A stretch of DNA of 64,000 nt from contig JANBPT010000134.1 in NCBI GenBank assembly GCA_027575765.1, forward strand, positions 1 to 64,000, read 5' to 3'. The DNA comes from Tieghemiomyces parasiticus (Eukaryota > Kickxellomycota > Dimargaritomycetes > Dimargaritales > Dimargaritaceae). Under the pieces are notes generated by a model. The model was not told the origin of the DNA and ran no database searches. It worked only from the letters and a program-made list of their open reading frames with translations. The translations under genes and the position numbers were made by a program. Shown here piece by piece: positions 1-11,896 of the stretch (within the stretch, counting starts at the first letter, position 1; each line of letters begins with the position of its first letter).

Positions 1-73
1 ATTTCAGAACCATAAATTCTGTGATAGTAGAATAGCCTTTTGGTTATGGTATTAGACTTGGGCCTAGTATCAA
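1..73 (+). repeat. Left terminal inverted repeat
   Basis: Pairs with 366-438 in inverted orientation. The shared core includes GTGATAGTAGAATAGCC and ATTAGACTTGGGCCTA; mismatches fall mainly near bases 9-14. Confidence 0.85.
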
Positions 74-365
74 CACATACAGCTTATTTTGCTACACATT
101 TAACTCAACTCCACCTATCCTTGATAGCTTCTACAATGATGGTGTTTATGAAGTATCCAAAATCCAATTTATACTTGGATGGCTAGTAACTAACCAATAG
201 ATCGTCACAGTAGCTACATTGACTCACCTAGTCGCCCTTTTCTAGAACCAGCTACTATATATATCAGTATCTTCATTAAATTGCCCTATTTGACCATTAT
301 TTTCGTTGGTGAATTAAGCATTGGTGTAGAGTCCTTAAGGTCTTGATAATTATAAGGTATGTGTG

Positions 366-438
366 TTAATATTAGGCCCAAGTCTAATACCAAAACCAAA
401 AGGCTATTCTACTATCACAGAATTAATAGATCTGAAAT
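366..438 (-). repeat. Right terminal inverted repeat
   Basis: Inverted copy of 1-73, ending in TCTGAAAT at 438. About 67 of 73 positions agree. Confidence 0.85.
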
Positions 439-1157
439 AGCAGCCTTGGACTTAACCTTAGGATAATCAAATGTGGTGGCTCCCAATCACCACACATGCA
501 ATGAATTTTCTCTCTTTGCAGTCATTGTCTAACTATGTATACCTCTGGGTAGCTCACTTACTAGGCCACCATCCAATTTGTCAAGCAGGTAATTTTCCTT
601 ACATCATTCCAAGGAATTCTACATACAACTTAGCTATATGTCAGCAACTTTTACTCTTCAATAGCTCCAGTATCTACTATTTTTTTTTAATTCCAATTCC
701 CCAATACCTCCAGATCCCACGTGCTGCCCTATCACAGCCCTCCTCATTTCTCCATTGTGCTATATCAGTTTAGGCACTGCTTTCACTTTGAATGAAGAAA
801 AAGTCATGTCTCGCACATGCTAAGCAAAGTTCATCACCATACAGTGCAGACCAAGAGACTGCCCAGCCCAATTATATCATGATTGTGTGATTTCATGAAT
901 AATGCATTTTACTGGTAATGCCAAGCCAAACCTTTTAACTCTCTAACTATGGTTAAATATATATTCATATTCTAGCCTAGAATAGGGCCATTAATCCTAA
1001 ATAACCAAAGCAGATGAAACTCTCACCTAGCATTCTATCGAGCAATTTGTACGTACATTCCTAAAAAAGAAAAATAGCCGCCCCATATATGATGAGTGGT
1101 CATTTTATTAAACTATTATTTAAAGTTAATCATTGGAGATCATAATTTCCCATGGAG
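439..1157. other. AT-rich gene-free stretch
   Basis: Strongly AT-rich compared with the rest of the window. A 100-codon open frame starting at 471 has no recognisable domain and looks like chance. It probably belongs to a repeat-rich or end-proximal block with the element at 1-438. Confidence 0.5.
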
Positions 1158-1229
1158 TCCGATATGGTCCAACGGTTAGGATCCCACGCTTTCACCGTGG
1201 TGGTCGGGGTTCGATTCCCCGTATCGGAG
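1158..1229 (+). tRNA. tRNA-Glu (UUC)
   Basis: The 72-nt cloverleaf has a seven-base acceptor stem TCCGATA (1158-1164) pairing with TATCGGA (1222-1228), with discriminator G1229. The D-arm has the usual AACGGTTAGGAT loop. The anticodon stem CCACG/CGTGG encloses loop CTTTCAC, with anticodon TTC at 1191-1193. The B box GGTTCGATTCC is at 1208-1218. There is no intron and no encoded CCA, as expected for a eukaryotic nuclear gene. The sequence is close to the canonical eukaryotic tRNA-Glu. Confidence 0.97.
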
Positions 1230-2151
1230 AAGATTTATTTTTTTACTTTTCCGTCTTTCTGAACTTGTTCGTCCGGGTAAACTAAAGGTACGCCTGTGAA
1301 GATGGGTGCTTTTTAACCATCATGTGGAACGGCCCTTCAGATCTATGGCAGCGATTGAATCTGGAGACCTGTCAGCCTTAAGCGGATTTTCGCCAGTAGC
1401 AAGGGAGGTAGGTTTGTACGCGCCGTAAGGTGCCATGACATTCAGGCAATGGGAGGGGGTGGAATGAAATGGTTGAGGCGTAGTCAGAACTAACTGCCTT
1501 GCCTGGAGATCCGTGTAGGCTGACGTAAGTCATTTCCAATATCTGCGCTTAGTAGGCCGAGTAGTATCGTCATTACTGCGGCGTAGTTGAATCCCACCAA
1601 TCGGAGCAGTCACAGGTGGCATTACGCTGGTCCACCTATCTTCTGTTTATCCCCCCCCCCCTACGGACCTTCCTTCCTCTATGTTATAGCGTTAAGGCGT
1701 ACAAAGTAGGAGGAGGGATGGTATCATATACCGTTGCAATGTAGGTTCCACTATGTACCCTATGTTCACCAGCCTTTAGGCACATAGGCTTGGGGTCTGA
1801 GACATCCACCGCCCCCTTAATACCGAGGATGCACAGCGACAAAGGCTTGGCGTTCTCTGCACATCGCCGTCTCCCCCTCTCCTCCCCATTGGCCTGAGCC
1901 TCCCCTCCCCCCGCCACCTTACCTTTTCCCCGCGCCTCGAGTCATATGCCTGCTGGACGGGGACTACCCTTTATTAGCCCTCAGTTCCCCTCTTAGCTTT
2001 ACACTGTTCCATAACGCCTTCCCTCCTTCCTTCCTTCTGGTTCATTTCGCCTCTTCGCTTCGGAACTGCTTTCCTCATTTCTTACCTGTCTATCCTAGCC
2101 AGCCTCACACTCCCCATATCTGCTGCTCGCCCTCAGCCGTCAGCCGTCATT
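1230..2151. other. Upstream region of the 2152 gene
   Basis: No gene seen apart from the tRNA terminator. From about 1930 the plus strand becomes C/T-rich up to the ATG at 2152, the pattern found before most genes here. A C-tract lies near 1651-1660. No clear TATA box. Confidence 0.5.
1238..1244 (+). terminator. Pol III terminator of tRNA-Glu
   Basis: A run of seven T residues begins nine bases after the tRNA, the standard RNA polymerase III stop signal. Confidence 0.8.
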
Positions 2152-4072
2152 ATGACCAGCGCCGAGCCTTCCGCCGACTACAGTAAGTCTCTCTAGTCCC
2201 CTTCCAGCTCTCTAGTCACCATTGTGTGACCGCTGGACGGTTCCCTGGTGCTTTTCGACACGGCCTCTGAGCAGGGTGAGCCAAGGCGCCCGCTTCTTCA
2301 AGCCTTGGTCAGCACGTTCTCCTCTGCTGTTTGTATGCTCGGTCCCCGGGGCCCTGGAGCCCTTTCGGCCCAGACTCATTCTACCCACTTTACTCTAATG
2401 GCTTCATTCTTAACCCGCTCTGGCCCTCGTCTTTCCACCCCCCCCCACGACCCCACTTTCCACCTTGACTCAGAGTACGTCGCGATTAACACTGGGGACG
2501 AGAAGGTGTCCCTGAGCGACTCGCCACCGGCCTACCATCCGGATGCCGCCGCGTCCGCCCCCCAGTGCCGTCGCAAAGGTAAGCATACGAGCTGTCTGTT
2601 TGTATTGACCTACATTGACCAGCCATCCCCCCTCTCCTCCTCTACGGTTGTCCTAACTGTCCCCCCGTCTTTTCTGCCATACCCACCTACTCACTTTACC
2701 AGTCCGTGCCAAGAAATTCTTGGCCGCCAGCCTCATCACCCTCCTGCTAGTGGGAACCACGGTATACTATGGTCGCCGTAGTGGCCACTGCGGCGGTCTG
2801 AACCCGTTCAAGGGCCACCCACACCACGGCAACCACTACCCGGTGGACCACTTTTTGAATGAGGGAGAAGAGCATAACGGCGTTCAGGCCAGCTGGCTGG
2901 AGACCCACCGTGCCATCCAGATGGAGCACTGCGAGGCCAACGTGCCATACGAGGGCCAGACCGAGTTTGAGTTTGACCCAACCGAGTACGAGCATTTTGC
3001 CGGACTCGTCCATGGCGCTGCCTTCTCCCACGTGAAGATTCAGGTGGACGAGAACGACGCGACTCCGGCCGCCGACGCCCGCATCAAGGTCAAGGCCAAC
3101 GTGAATGTCAGCGACGAGAAGCTGCTGCGCGGCGTCAAGGTGGTGGCAGATAAGCGCGAGGGAGGTCACCACAAGCACCCGGGCCACCAGTTTGCCCTGA
3201 ACGTACACAGCCCGCTGTTTCTGCGCCGTGGGGACTGTGTGCGCGCCGATATTGTACTCACCCTGCCCAAGTCCGTCAAGCAGTACCAGAGCATTATTGT
3301 CAAGTACCTGGCCGGCCACATCGCGGCCGACGAGGCCTTTGGCGAGCTGCCCTTGCACTTCTTCCGCGTGGGCAACGTTGCCGGTGACCTGGCCTTTGAC
3401 AAGCTCAAGGCCGGCGTGGTGGTCCTGACCTCGGCCAAGGGTAGCATTGGCGGCCACTTTGACGTGGCGCACGCAGCCGTATTCCGCACCGTCAGCGGTA
3501 ACGTGGCTGCCAAGATCAACGCCGCACACCCGGACAGCACCGTGGTGCGCGCCAAAACGGTGTCGGGTAACGTGAAGGTGGTCATCAACGAGGACTACGA
3601 GGGGCCTTTCGAACTGGCCACTATCTCGGGTAAGACCGGCGTGGCTGGCCAGGACCTTAAGTTTGACCATGACCGTCCGGGTCTCAAGACGGGCTACCAT
3701 GGGGAGCACCCGCCCAAGGATGGCGACGATGACCATCACCACCACGACCACCCCAAGTACGAGCTGCCCAAGCCCGGTAACAGCGACATTGTCAAAGCCC
3801 TGCCCGTGAGTATGGACGGGTTCCTGCACCAGCTCCAGGAGGCCATGCTGCACATGAAGACCCACCTCAAGATGCTAACCCATCCCCAGAAGCCTGCCAA
3901 GGGTAACCACTTCCCCGGCGGTGATGCGCGTCCGTTCCTGCGCCCCTACGTGCACAGCAAGCGCTCTCACGCCAAGGAGGGTAATGATGACGGTGACCAC
4001 AAGCCTCACCACCCCCACTCTAAGATTGAGCTGAAATCCATCAGCGGCAACCTCGCACTCAACTTTGTGTAA
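2152..4072 (+). CDS. Single-pass membrane protein with adhesin-like beta repeats, His-rich
   Basis: Three exons: 2152-2182, 2474-2578 and 2703-4072, with donors GTAAGT and GTAAGC and acceptors ACTCAG and ACCAG. Phases agree and give 501 residues. The N-terminal ~48 residues are hydrophilic, then one hydrophobic segment (residues ~51-68, FLAASLITLLLVGTTVYY) is preceded by RRKVRAKK. This suggests a type II anchor with the large C-terminal part outside the cytosol. Residues ~295-365 and the last ~12 carry repeats of the type TVSGNV/TISGKT/SISGNL, typical of DUF4097-type putative adhesin beta-strand repeats. His clusters (HHKHPGH, DDDHHHHDH, HKPHHPHSK) may bind metal ions. The family assignment is by motif only; the function is unknown. 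Confidence 0.85.
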
Positions 4073-6790
4073 ATCAGTGTGGAGAAAGGGATACCCCCCT
4101 CCCTGGGAGCTACTATCTTGTAGTAGTGGCGGTGGACATAGGCCCGCTTTCTTATTATCATTTTGTACGTTCCCATTTCTTTACAGCCTAGCCCAACAAT
4201 ATTCATCCTCAACCTGTGCGCCTCCCCCGTTGCTCTACCAAGCCCGGAATTTTTCAGCACGAATTTCCTGTACTTTCCAAATATCCATTTTACAATTTTG
4301 TAGCCGACTATCGCCTCACTAAACGGTTATCCAATGTCCAGGTGGGTGGGGTGGCCTTTGCAACACGATAGACGTTGAGATTCAAAAATTCAGTGTTCTC
4401 TAGTAACCCCCGGATCAGTGGTCCGCTGCATGTGGATAGCGATGACTACCCTGGTCTTCTAAGTGAGAATAAATTAAGCCAAATGCGTTATCGTCAACAA
4501 TCCTGGAGCCCACTGAATCACGCCACTCGTACAAGTTGACATCAAAAACCTGCATAGGGACGACTAGACTAGTAATTGGTCACACCGGCCAACCCGAGCA
4601 TCCGCCGAGAACCAGTAACTGGGGAGGTTTTATTTCCAGGTTGTAGTTGGTCCAGGAGAGGATTGTGAGGCTGGCTGGCCTTGGGACTGTAAACTATGTG
4701 GCAGGTTGGTGAAAGCCTACACTCCCCCCCCCCGCGCCCGCCTTTAGGCCAGAATGGGGGGGGGCAGTTGGGACCGGCGGGTAGAGCCAGTCATCATCGC
4801 TGACGTCGGAAGGCGGCGGTGGATGGCGCCACCACTACACACCACCAACTTTTCCTCCTGATCGTTTTTTTTTTTGGGGGGGAGGCTGACCTTTTGGGGC
4901 TAACGGAGATATGGTACCAATACCTTGCCAGTATGATGCTCGATTCCCGGATATGATCCTATAACCCTCCGAGCACCCTTTCCCCGGCTCTATTCCGTAG
5001 TTCCCCAGTGTGCATCGGAGGGTTGGAATGGTGAGAGAGCAGGGGCTGATCCCGCCGGTTCTTTTCCTCCGTCTTACTAATGCGTGTGATATCTCTATCA
5101 TCTTGGCAAGCCCCGGCCCCACCGGCACATTCCTATGGGGGGAGGAAGTGGTGCTTGTGGAGGTCCTGGTACTGTTGGATGTGGGTGGCATCTCGGACAA
5201 CAGAGCCCCCCGAAGCTGTGGGCCTCGAAGCCCACCCGTTCCTTGTGCAGCGTGGTACTGGATCACCCAGCCCCCTCCCTTTCTTCCCTCTGGCGTAATA
5301 GAGGCCGAAACACCTCTCTGCAGCTTTTCATTAGCCCGTCCAATTAGTCCTCCTGGACACCCGGCGCCCTCATCCTCTGATCGTTACCAACCTGTACAGC
5401 CCATTTTCTGCCTCTGGGGCCCTTGGTTTCCAGTCCCTTTCACCTTCGTACTATATAACCCGGAGGCATCCGCTACCTGCCTAAGCGACACTTACCTGAG
5501 CCCCTCCTTACTTCGCAAGCCGTCTTCCACTATCTACTCCTTTCAAGGCTTGCTTACTGCACCAACTTATTCCCCAGTCACATTGGCTCTCCACTGAGAG
5601 TGACCGCTATTACCCTTCCTATTTCTGGCCCTGGCACTCTTCGGGCTTCTAAGGCTGCTAATAGCGAAGGTCATTTGGTTTAACTTGAAGACTCTTTTAG
5701 GGGGTTTATTGCCTTCAGCGCTGTAGCCGTACGGCTCTCGGTCTATTCTCTACTTCCAGTTCCACTGTCGTTGCTCCCGCGTCTCGGCATTACTATTATT
5801 GCTTCCTCTGCCCCTCATTTTGGCCACGTTCCCCCAATTCAGTCTCGGTAGTGTGATCTCGACCTTGCCCGTCTACCCGACCGCTCCAAGACGCTCGCAA
5901 CCACTTTAATTACTATTTGATAGCCCCGAAAAAGCGACGTCCAAGTCGACACCTCAATGTAAGTATTCCCCCTTTTCCTTGTCCGTCCCTGGCCCGCGCC
6001 GAACCAGTCACTCGTGTTGCACGTGTCCTGAGCTGGCCGTGGCCTTCTGGGCCTGCCTTTTGTTTAAGACTGCAATGACCTGCAGTCTATTGCCGTGCCT
6101 TGTCTTTAGCTGAAGCGAAGTATCTGGCGGGCGAAAGTGCGTAGAGAGTTTCCGTGCCCTCGGGCCTCCGCCAATAGGCCAGTGTCACTAAAGTCGGTAA
6201 CCACCCTTTTCCTTCGCCCCTCCGTATCTTAATACCTACTTTATGAAAATCGCTGCCGGATCAAACGTTGACGCTGTTTGACTATCACGCGCCGGTCTCG
6301 CTCTTTTTTGCGCCCATGCATTACCCACAATCCACTCTCACACGACTTCCTCGCTTACTGGTGTTGATTTGACCCACCTCGACGTATTATCCCTGCTCAC
6401 ATGCATGGCTTCCATCTCCCCTTATCTATACACCCCATTGCTCTAACCTACTTGCTATTTAACCTGTGCACCGTTTTGTCTCGACTGAACCATATCCTCT
6501 TTTCTTCTCTGCCAGTTTTATATAGATAGACTATATGTACACTGTCTTCAGTTGTCACCCTCTGCAGCACACCCTCATTTGACACACTATTAGCTCCTTA
6601 CCTCTTACCTATCGTTGCTTCCAAATTACCTGGTTTCCCCCCGGGCCGCTTTCCACTTTTCTTAGCGTCGTATCTTTGGCGAGGAGCGTAACTCGTTTAT
6701 AGTCAGTGATTTCCCCCCCGGTTCCAAGCTACCTGGTTGAGCTACCCTCTCCCTTTGTGGTACACACACACGCACTTTTAGCCCACCACT
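4073..6790. other. Long gene-free region, 3' UTR and promoter
   Basis: No convincing coding exon. Open frames at 5010-5597 (plus) and 4835-5266 (minus) overlap each other and show no domain. Poly-C and poly-G tracts occur near 4722-4733 and 4755-4763, and a CRE-like TGACGTC is at 4801-4807. A good splice donor (GTAAGT at 5959) follows C/T-rich sequence and may begin a 5' UTR intron of the thioesterase gene, with possible acceptors at 6514 or 6781; this is inference. Confidence 0.4.
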
Positions 6791-7714
6791 ATGACAACAT
6801 CGGTCAGTGACGGACATCCTGCTAGTGATGGGCGTCCCACCAAGGCCCTGAGTCTGCCGGCCCGCCCGCCACCCTTTGCCGCCGATATCCACGACCTCTA
6901 CGTGGACGAGCGTCCCCCGCCTAAGGCCCCCTGGTCGGCGGCTCGCCAGGCCCTCCAGGACCGTATCAACGAACTCCCACTGGTGCAGGCTCTGCGTCAT
7001 CGCAAGGACAAGTTCCACGAGTTTCAATCAGTATGGGAATTGAAGGGCGACGTCCGCGACAACCACCTGCTATTAGGGTCCCTATCGGGCCAGAACCAAC
7101 TGCCGGTTTACCCCATCACGTTCCGCCATCTGAAAGAGGACGATCCGTTTAGCTTCGTCACGGACGGCGACGAGAACACCGTCGAGTCCCAACAGGGCCA
7201 GCTGCAGCAGGGGCAGACCAATGGCGGCGATACCCAGGCCGAACTACCTTCTTATGTTGATATGCTGATGAGTAACCAGACCGACACGGCCATGACCCAG
7301 ATCATGTACGTCGGACGGGCTCTTTGCGGCCACGACGACATCATCCACGGCGGCCTCCTGGCCACCCTCCTAGACGACGCCTACGCTCGTCTGGGGTTTT
7401 CCTTCCTTCCGGGTCATCTGGGCTTCACTGCTAACCTCAACATCAATTACCGCTGCCCAGTCCCGGCCGATATAATGATCGTCATCAAGATCGAGCTGGT
7501 GAAGTACGAGGGTCGGAAGGTTTACTTGTCAGCGCGTATCACCAGCCTGGACGGCAAATTCCTGTTTGTTGATTCAACTACTTTGTTTGTTGCCCCCAAG
7601 GTTGCCCCGGTGTCATCGTTGAATACGCGGAACGGCGAGACCCCGGTTGTGTCGAAGGGTGAGGTAAAGAGGCAGGAGGAAAACGCTGGAGATGTGCCGA
7701 ATGCGGCGGCTTGA
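6791..7714 (+). CDS. Hotdog-fold acyl-CoA thioesterase, THEM4-like
   Basis: An uninterrupted frame of 307 residues. The C-terminal half is a 4HBT hotdog domain (about residues 165-275). It has the conserved HGGLLATLLDDAYARLGF helix segment, the strand FTANLNINYRCPVPAD, and KYEGRKVYLSARI plus DSTTLFV at the end. Spacing and motifs follow the THEM4/THEM5 and fungal mitochondrial 4HBT group, which hydrolyse acyl-CoA. The N-terminal ~100 residues are Pro-rich, then helical (RQALQDRINELPLVQALRHR), as in fungal relatives. Residues ~135-155 form a Gln-rich insertion. The ATG is preceded by C/T-rich sequence and an AG at 6780-6781. No clear targeting peptide is visible, so location is open. Confidence 0.85.
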   Translation: MTTSVSDGHPASDGRPTKALSLPARPPPFAADIHDLYVDERPPPKAPWSAARQALQDRINELPLVQALRHRKDKFHEFQSVWELKGDVRDNHLLLGSLSGQNQLPVYPITFRHLKEDDPFSFVTDGDENTVESQQGQLQQGQTNGGDTQAELPSYVDMLMSNQTDTAMTQIMYVGRALCGHDDIIHGGLLATLLDDAYARLGFSFLPGHLGFTANLNINYRCPVPADIMIVIKIELVKYEGRKVYLSARITSLDGKFLFVDSTTLFVAPKVAPVSSLNTRNGETPVVSKGEVKRQEENAGDVPNAAA

Positions 7715-10700
7715 GCACCTTTACCTCTCCCCCCCCCTGCACCTAGATGGACGGGCCGATTCGCCAGCTCTACGCAATTTATCTGGCCTTATTCTAGTCC
7801 TTAGACTTATAGTAGCTACTTTGCACAGGTGTTTGATAGCATTGACCAGGTTACGTGGGGACATTTGTAACCGGCTTATTCACACCACCCCTTGTTTATA
7901 GACTTGTTCTTAGATATATATATATAAACGGTTGTCAGCGATTGTGATCCCTGTGATACGTTTGGTGGTTAAAATCCGTAGGTCATTTTCTGCACAACTC
8001 AAGCCACCTATCCCCCACGATAAAACCAGCATTAGTTTTCAATTTAAGCAGATGTATGTAGCATAGATGCGGCCCACCAAAGGTCGCGGATATGTCCATC
8101 GAGGTTGTTTTTTCTCGCATTTCGCCTGTTCTGTTAACGAATTATCACTGTTGTATTGTGCACGCCGCCGGACGATTCGTTCTTGGCGCAACTCAACACA
8201 CGAAACCGTTGCGCTGGGGCGCATGACGTGTCTAGAGCAAATAATGTGGCTCCGAACGCTTTACGCGCGACCATCCCAGTGTTTATTTAACCTTCGCTAT
8301 CCGCCGTATCGACCGAAGGACGACAGGCAATATATATCATCGAGCATCTCCACTATTTTCAGTTTTTCCTCTATCGTTATTCATATTCCGTCGTCGCCTC
8401 CAGAAGCTTCTTTCTGACCCACCCTTAATACCAACGTGCGAGAGTACCATCACGTACCCTCGCGCCCCTTGCGCTCCCATTTCGCTCCGTCCCCCATTTC
8501 ACGTTTGCGTCCACACACACGCCCCCGTACCCTCGTTTCGCCCGGTTGTGGAACATCGCTATCTACCTATTCAGGACGCCTAGGAGAAAATGGTGTTAAC
8601 CAGATTAAGATCAGGTTTGTGTCGGCTTTCATCACGACCTTCCGCAATAAGCTGACTATTACATCAGACACCCCTAGCGGAAATGCTTGCTTACATCACT
8701 GAGAGGCGGAATAAAGGTGCGAGGGCTAGACTTTGCCCCACTTCTGCAGTTGATATTTAGGTGATCGATTAAAGGTGGAAGTGACTGTAGATTTCACCTA
8801 GCTTGTTTCAAGCGCTACTACTCTGCTCTGTTACTAGATAGGGGGGAATGTCGATAATCACGTCTGGTATAATACGGCTGGTTTGACGACCGCCTTCTCA
8901 TATTCCATTGATATGGTCGGAGCCGAGGCAACCCCCCCCCTCCTCCTTCTCCTTCCCCTGGTACGTATCCCACCGTCCTCCCCCCTCCATCGACTTGTAC
9001 ATGGATAACCTTTACAACCTAGTGTCATTGTAATAGATCAGCTGAACGTTTTATATTTTATTCTATTCAAGGACGCAGCTAATCGTTGGGAGCTGTGCCG
9101 ACCACATATGGGGATGGATGACTGTAATTATGATACCTCACTTCAAAAATAATTTAACGGGATAGCTCATGGACCCCGAGAAAGCGTATGCAGGGCCGAC
9201 TCAAGCTTGTTGACGCCAAATAACGTCGGCTCTTTAGCCAACTTTTTTTTTTCCTGATCTTCTTCGTCTCCTCTCCCCATCCGCCTAACCACATGATAAA
9301 CCCTACCCTATCTCCTCTTGGGCAAAAGACCGCTTGCTTGATGACGACTGGTCCGTGGAGTACGCATAGGTGGTGGCGATCAACATGATCGACAGGGCCC
9401 GCCCAACAGGATCAGACTGGCCATGGTCACTACCTGCAATATTTTAGCCTCTTACTTTCCCCCCTTTCTATTCTTTGCAAAAGATGCCAGGTGACATCAC
9501 CACAGGGCCAATTCTGTAACCCACTTATGTTTCCATTTCTAACCAGGACGGCCTATCCAATGAATCTCAATGGTTTTTTTTATAAGAAGCCTGTGGGATT
9601 GACCTGGAGGCCTTGGGTCACCTGCCTTTCGCATGCTGCTCCATATGGTCTTCATTTTCCATGTCTGACAGATGGATTACGGGGCGAGTGGGACAGCGAG
9701 AGGTACGAACAAGATGGTCATCCCTCCCTCCGATCAGACTTTGGAGTTCTGGATTTACGCTTGCTCCCCCCTCCTTTCCCTGAGGCGTCATCATCTTCGT
9801 ATAGCCCGTTATTGCGTATTCAATTGAAAGAAGCTACTTGATCAGCCAGCCTATAGCGGTGTTTTCTCTCCCCTCTCATTACTGCCGACGGTCCCTATTA
9901 CGCCTCCAATCCAAAGCAGCGCTTTAGATTTTACCCCTTGCGTTCAATGGCAGCCAGCGCGCGAGTATGTGTATTTATGTTTCCTCTCTCCATACATTGG
10001 AGCCAATCGTCTAATGACGCCTTCAGCCTAGTGGACAGGTTCATGACACTCCTTACCTAAACCATTCTCCCGCAGGACTATCCGCCTCCTGGCCAGCAGC
10101 GCTAATTCTCCACTGTGGCCCTTCCACGCGACGTTACTAAACACTGTCCCCGGTATGGATTAACGGAGGTATATCCGAAGCCAGTAGTAGATTTGGGGTC
10201 GAGTGTATCACGATGCGATCCCTGTAGATTGAGCCTTTCTAGTCCCCCTACTCCGTCCTCTAGGGCGGTGCAGTCGTTTATAGTACTGCTCAAAGACAGT
10301 GTGTTCTCTTTTTTGAAGGGGGGAACGTAGTGCCCACTACAGTTCCACATTTTATCAGGTGGTTGAACAAAGAGCTTAGGCACCATAACTAGCTCACGTG
10401 CCCATATCCGCCGACGCCCGGTCGTCTGACAAGCGGGTTGAGGTGATAAGGAGGGGGGAGGGGTTCCACGCGACAATAACAGGGAGAGGTAGAAAGGAAG
10501 CACGGGTAGCTACCTTGTTGCACAGCTTGACCCGCCTTCTCATTTGTTTGCCTATCTGGCCGCCAGAACAGAGAGATGGGCGGACGGATGTACCAGAGAG
10601 GGAAGAGCGGCTGGTCTATAAATTTAACGGGGGGAGACCTCGCCGACAACTCTGGATACCGCTTTTATTATATAATTTTTTTTGCCACTATCCTTCGCCA

Positions 10701-11896
10701 CGCTTTGGCACCTCCGCCGCCTAAATATCTCGTCTATTCATACTATTCCCTAGACCAATTACCCTCTGCGGCCTATTTACCCCCCTCCCCGCTTGGCCGT
10801 GCCGACGGGTCCCGCCAGCCGTCACGTCAGCCATCTGCTTCGGCGACCACCCAAACCCACCTGCTGTATTACCCTTTTGGGGCGCCACCTTTTCACACCA
10901 GTGTTTGACCACACGTTGTTCTCCTCCTCTTCCCGTTCCCCTCCTACGCACTCACACACACACTCTCTCTCGCTATATGGCAAGATAATTCTCTACCAGT
11001 GCTCGATAAACTCTTACACTATACATGTCTCTTGGTGGATTGGTACAATTCTTCGGAGACACGCACGCAAGCTCCCCGATACTCCCCAACCCTCCCCCCT
11101 GGTCCCCCACCTTGACACTGCTCTCCCCTCACGCTCTACTCATTCCTTACACGTTGTTCCATTTTTATGCCATTTTTTCAACGAGTTATTTGATTCAGGC
11201 CCGTGACGACCTATTATTTACCCGTCACTTTCTTCACAGTTCGGCCAGGGTTCTCTTTCAATTTTTGGTTTACAGTAGGTCCCCCTTTAATCACGATACC
11301 AGACTTTGGGACCGGACCGCCTATAATTTTCCCGGACCATCATTAGCCACCCTTTTCCCTCCCCTTCCTTCAGCAGCCCCATTGTCTATATTTCCTCACG
11401 GCTATCCTAAACTTCTGCGTTCCCCTCTTACCGTCGTTCAGCTTGTCACTTTCTCTCTCCTTTTTTTACCAGAGTTTTATTCTTGATTATTTAGCCTTTC
11501 CATTCGCATGAAACCCCCTTCCTTTGCTACGTTTCTACTTTCAAGACTATTTAGATGCTCGGCAGATCCCTACACTTTCATAGTTGAGGGTCAAATTCCC
11601 CCCCTATTTGTATATACCTTTTGCACTCGGTGCCATAGGGTAGCCCATCTCCAGACACGCTTTTCTAAAGCCCACCTGCCTATTAATATGCACTTCACTC
11701 GTTTTGCTCACTGTTAGCTATTGCGTTGCATCGTTGAGTTAGCGAATCCCTGGCCCACTTTTTTCATACCTGCCACATTGATCGATTTTTCTGCCTTGAG
11801 CCCATATTATGCCTTATCCTGAGCCCCACCGCCTATCTTCCCTATTCTGCTGCACACGGACCCGAATTACAGCTACTCTCGTTCTTCACGGAAGCC
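7715..11896. other. 4.2-kb gene-free region
   Basis: No exon I can support. Open frames of 60-150 codons here have biased Pro/Ser/His/Arg composition expected from C/T-rich DNA, and many overlap in several frames. A TA-rich stretch (ATATATATATATAA) lies at 7914-7927. From about 10900 to 11890 the plus strand is almost pure C/T-rich, the usual leader of the next plus-strand gene. Confidence 0.4.

Larger units (their letters stand above)
1..438. mobile_element. MITE-like non-autonomous TIR element
   Basis: The first 73 bases and the reverse complement of 366-438 match with about six mismatches, both beginning ATTTCAGA. The roughly 290-bp AT-rich interior has no reading frame of note, so the element cannot move by itself. 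Size, long terminal inverted repeats and lack of coding capacity fit a MITE or a deleted DNA transposon. The left target-site duplication would lie outside the window, so insertion boundaries and superfamily cannot be fixed. That the element starts exactly at base 1 may reflect a contig break inside repeats. Confidence 0.8.

Noticed and set aside
2747..3865. 372-codon minus-strand frame
   Set aside because: Lies wholly antisense to the three-exon adhesin-like gene and has Val/Leu/Gly composition expected from the complement of its codons.
5010..5597. 195-codon plus frame
   Set aside because: No domain, Pro/Ser bias from C/T-rich DNA, overlaps another frame on the opposite strand.
8590..8652. 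Short frame MVLTRLRSGLCRLSSRPS resembling a mitochondrial presequence
   Set aside because: Stops after 21 codons; no convincing downstream exon could be joined.
9491..9841. 116-codon plus frame
   Set aside because: No recognisable motif, no leader or splice support.
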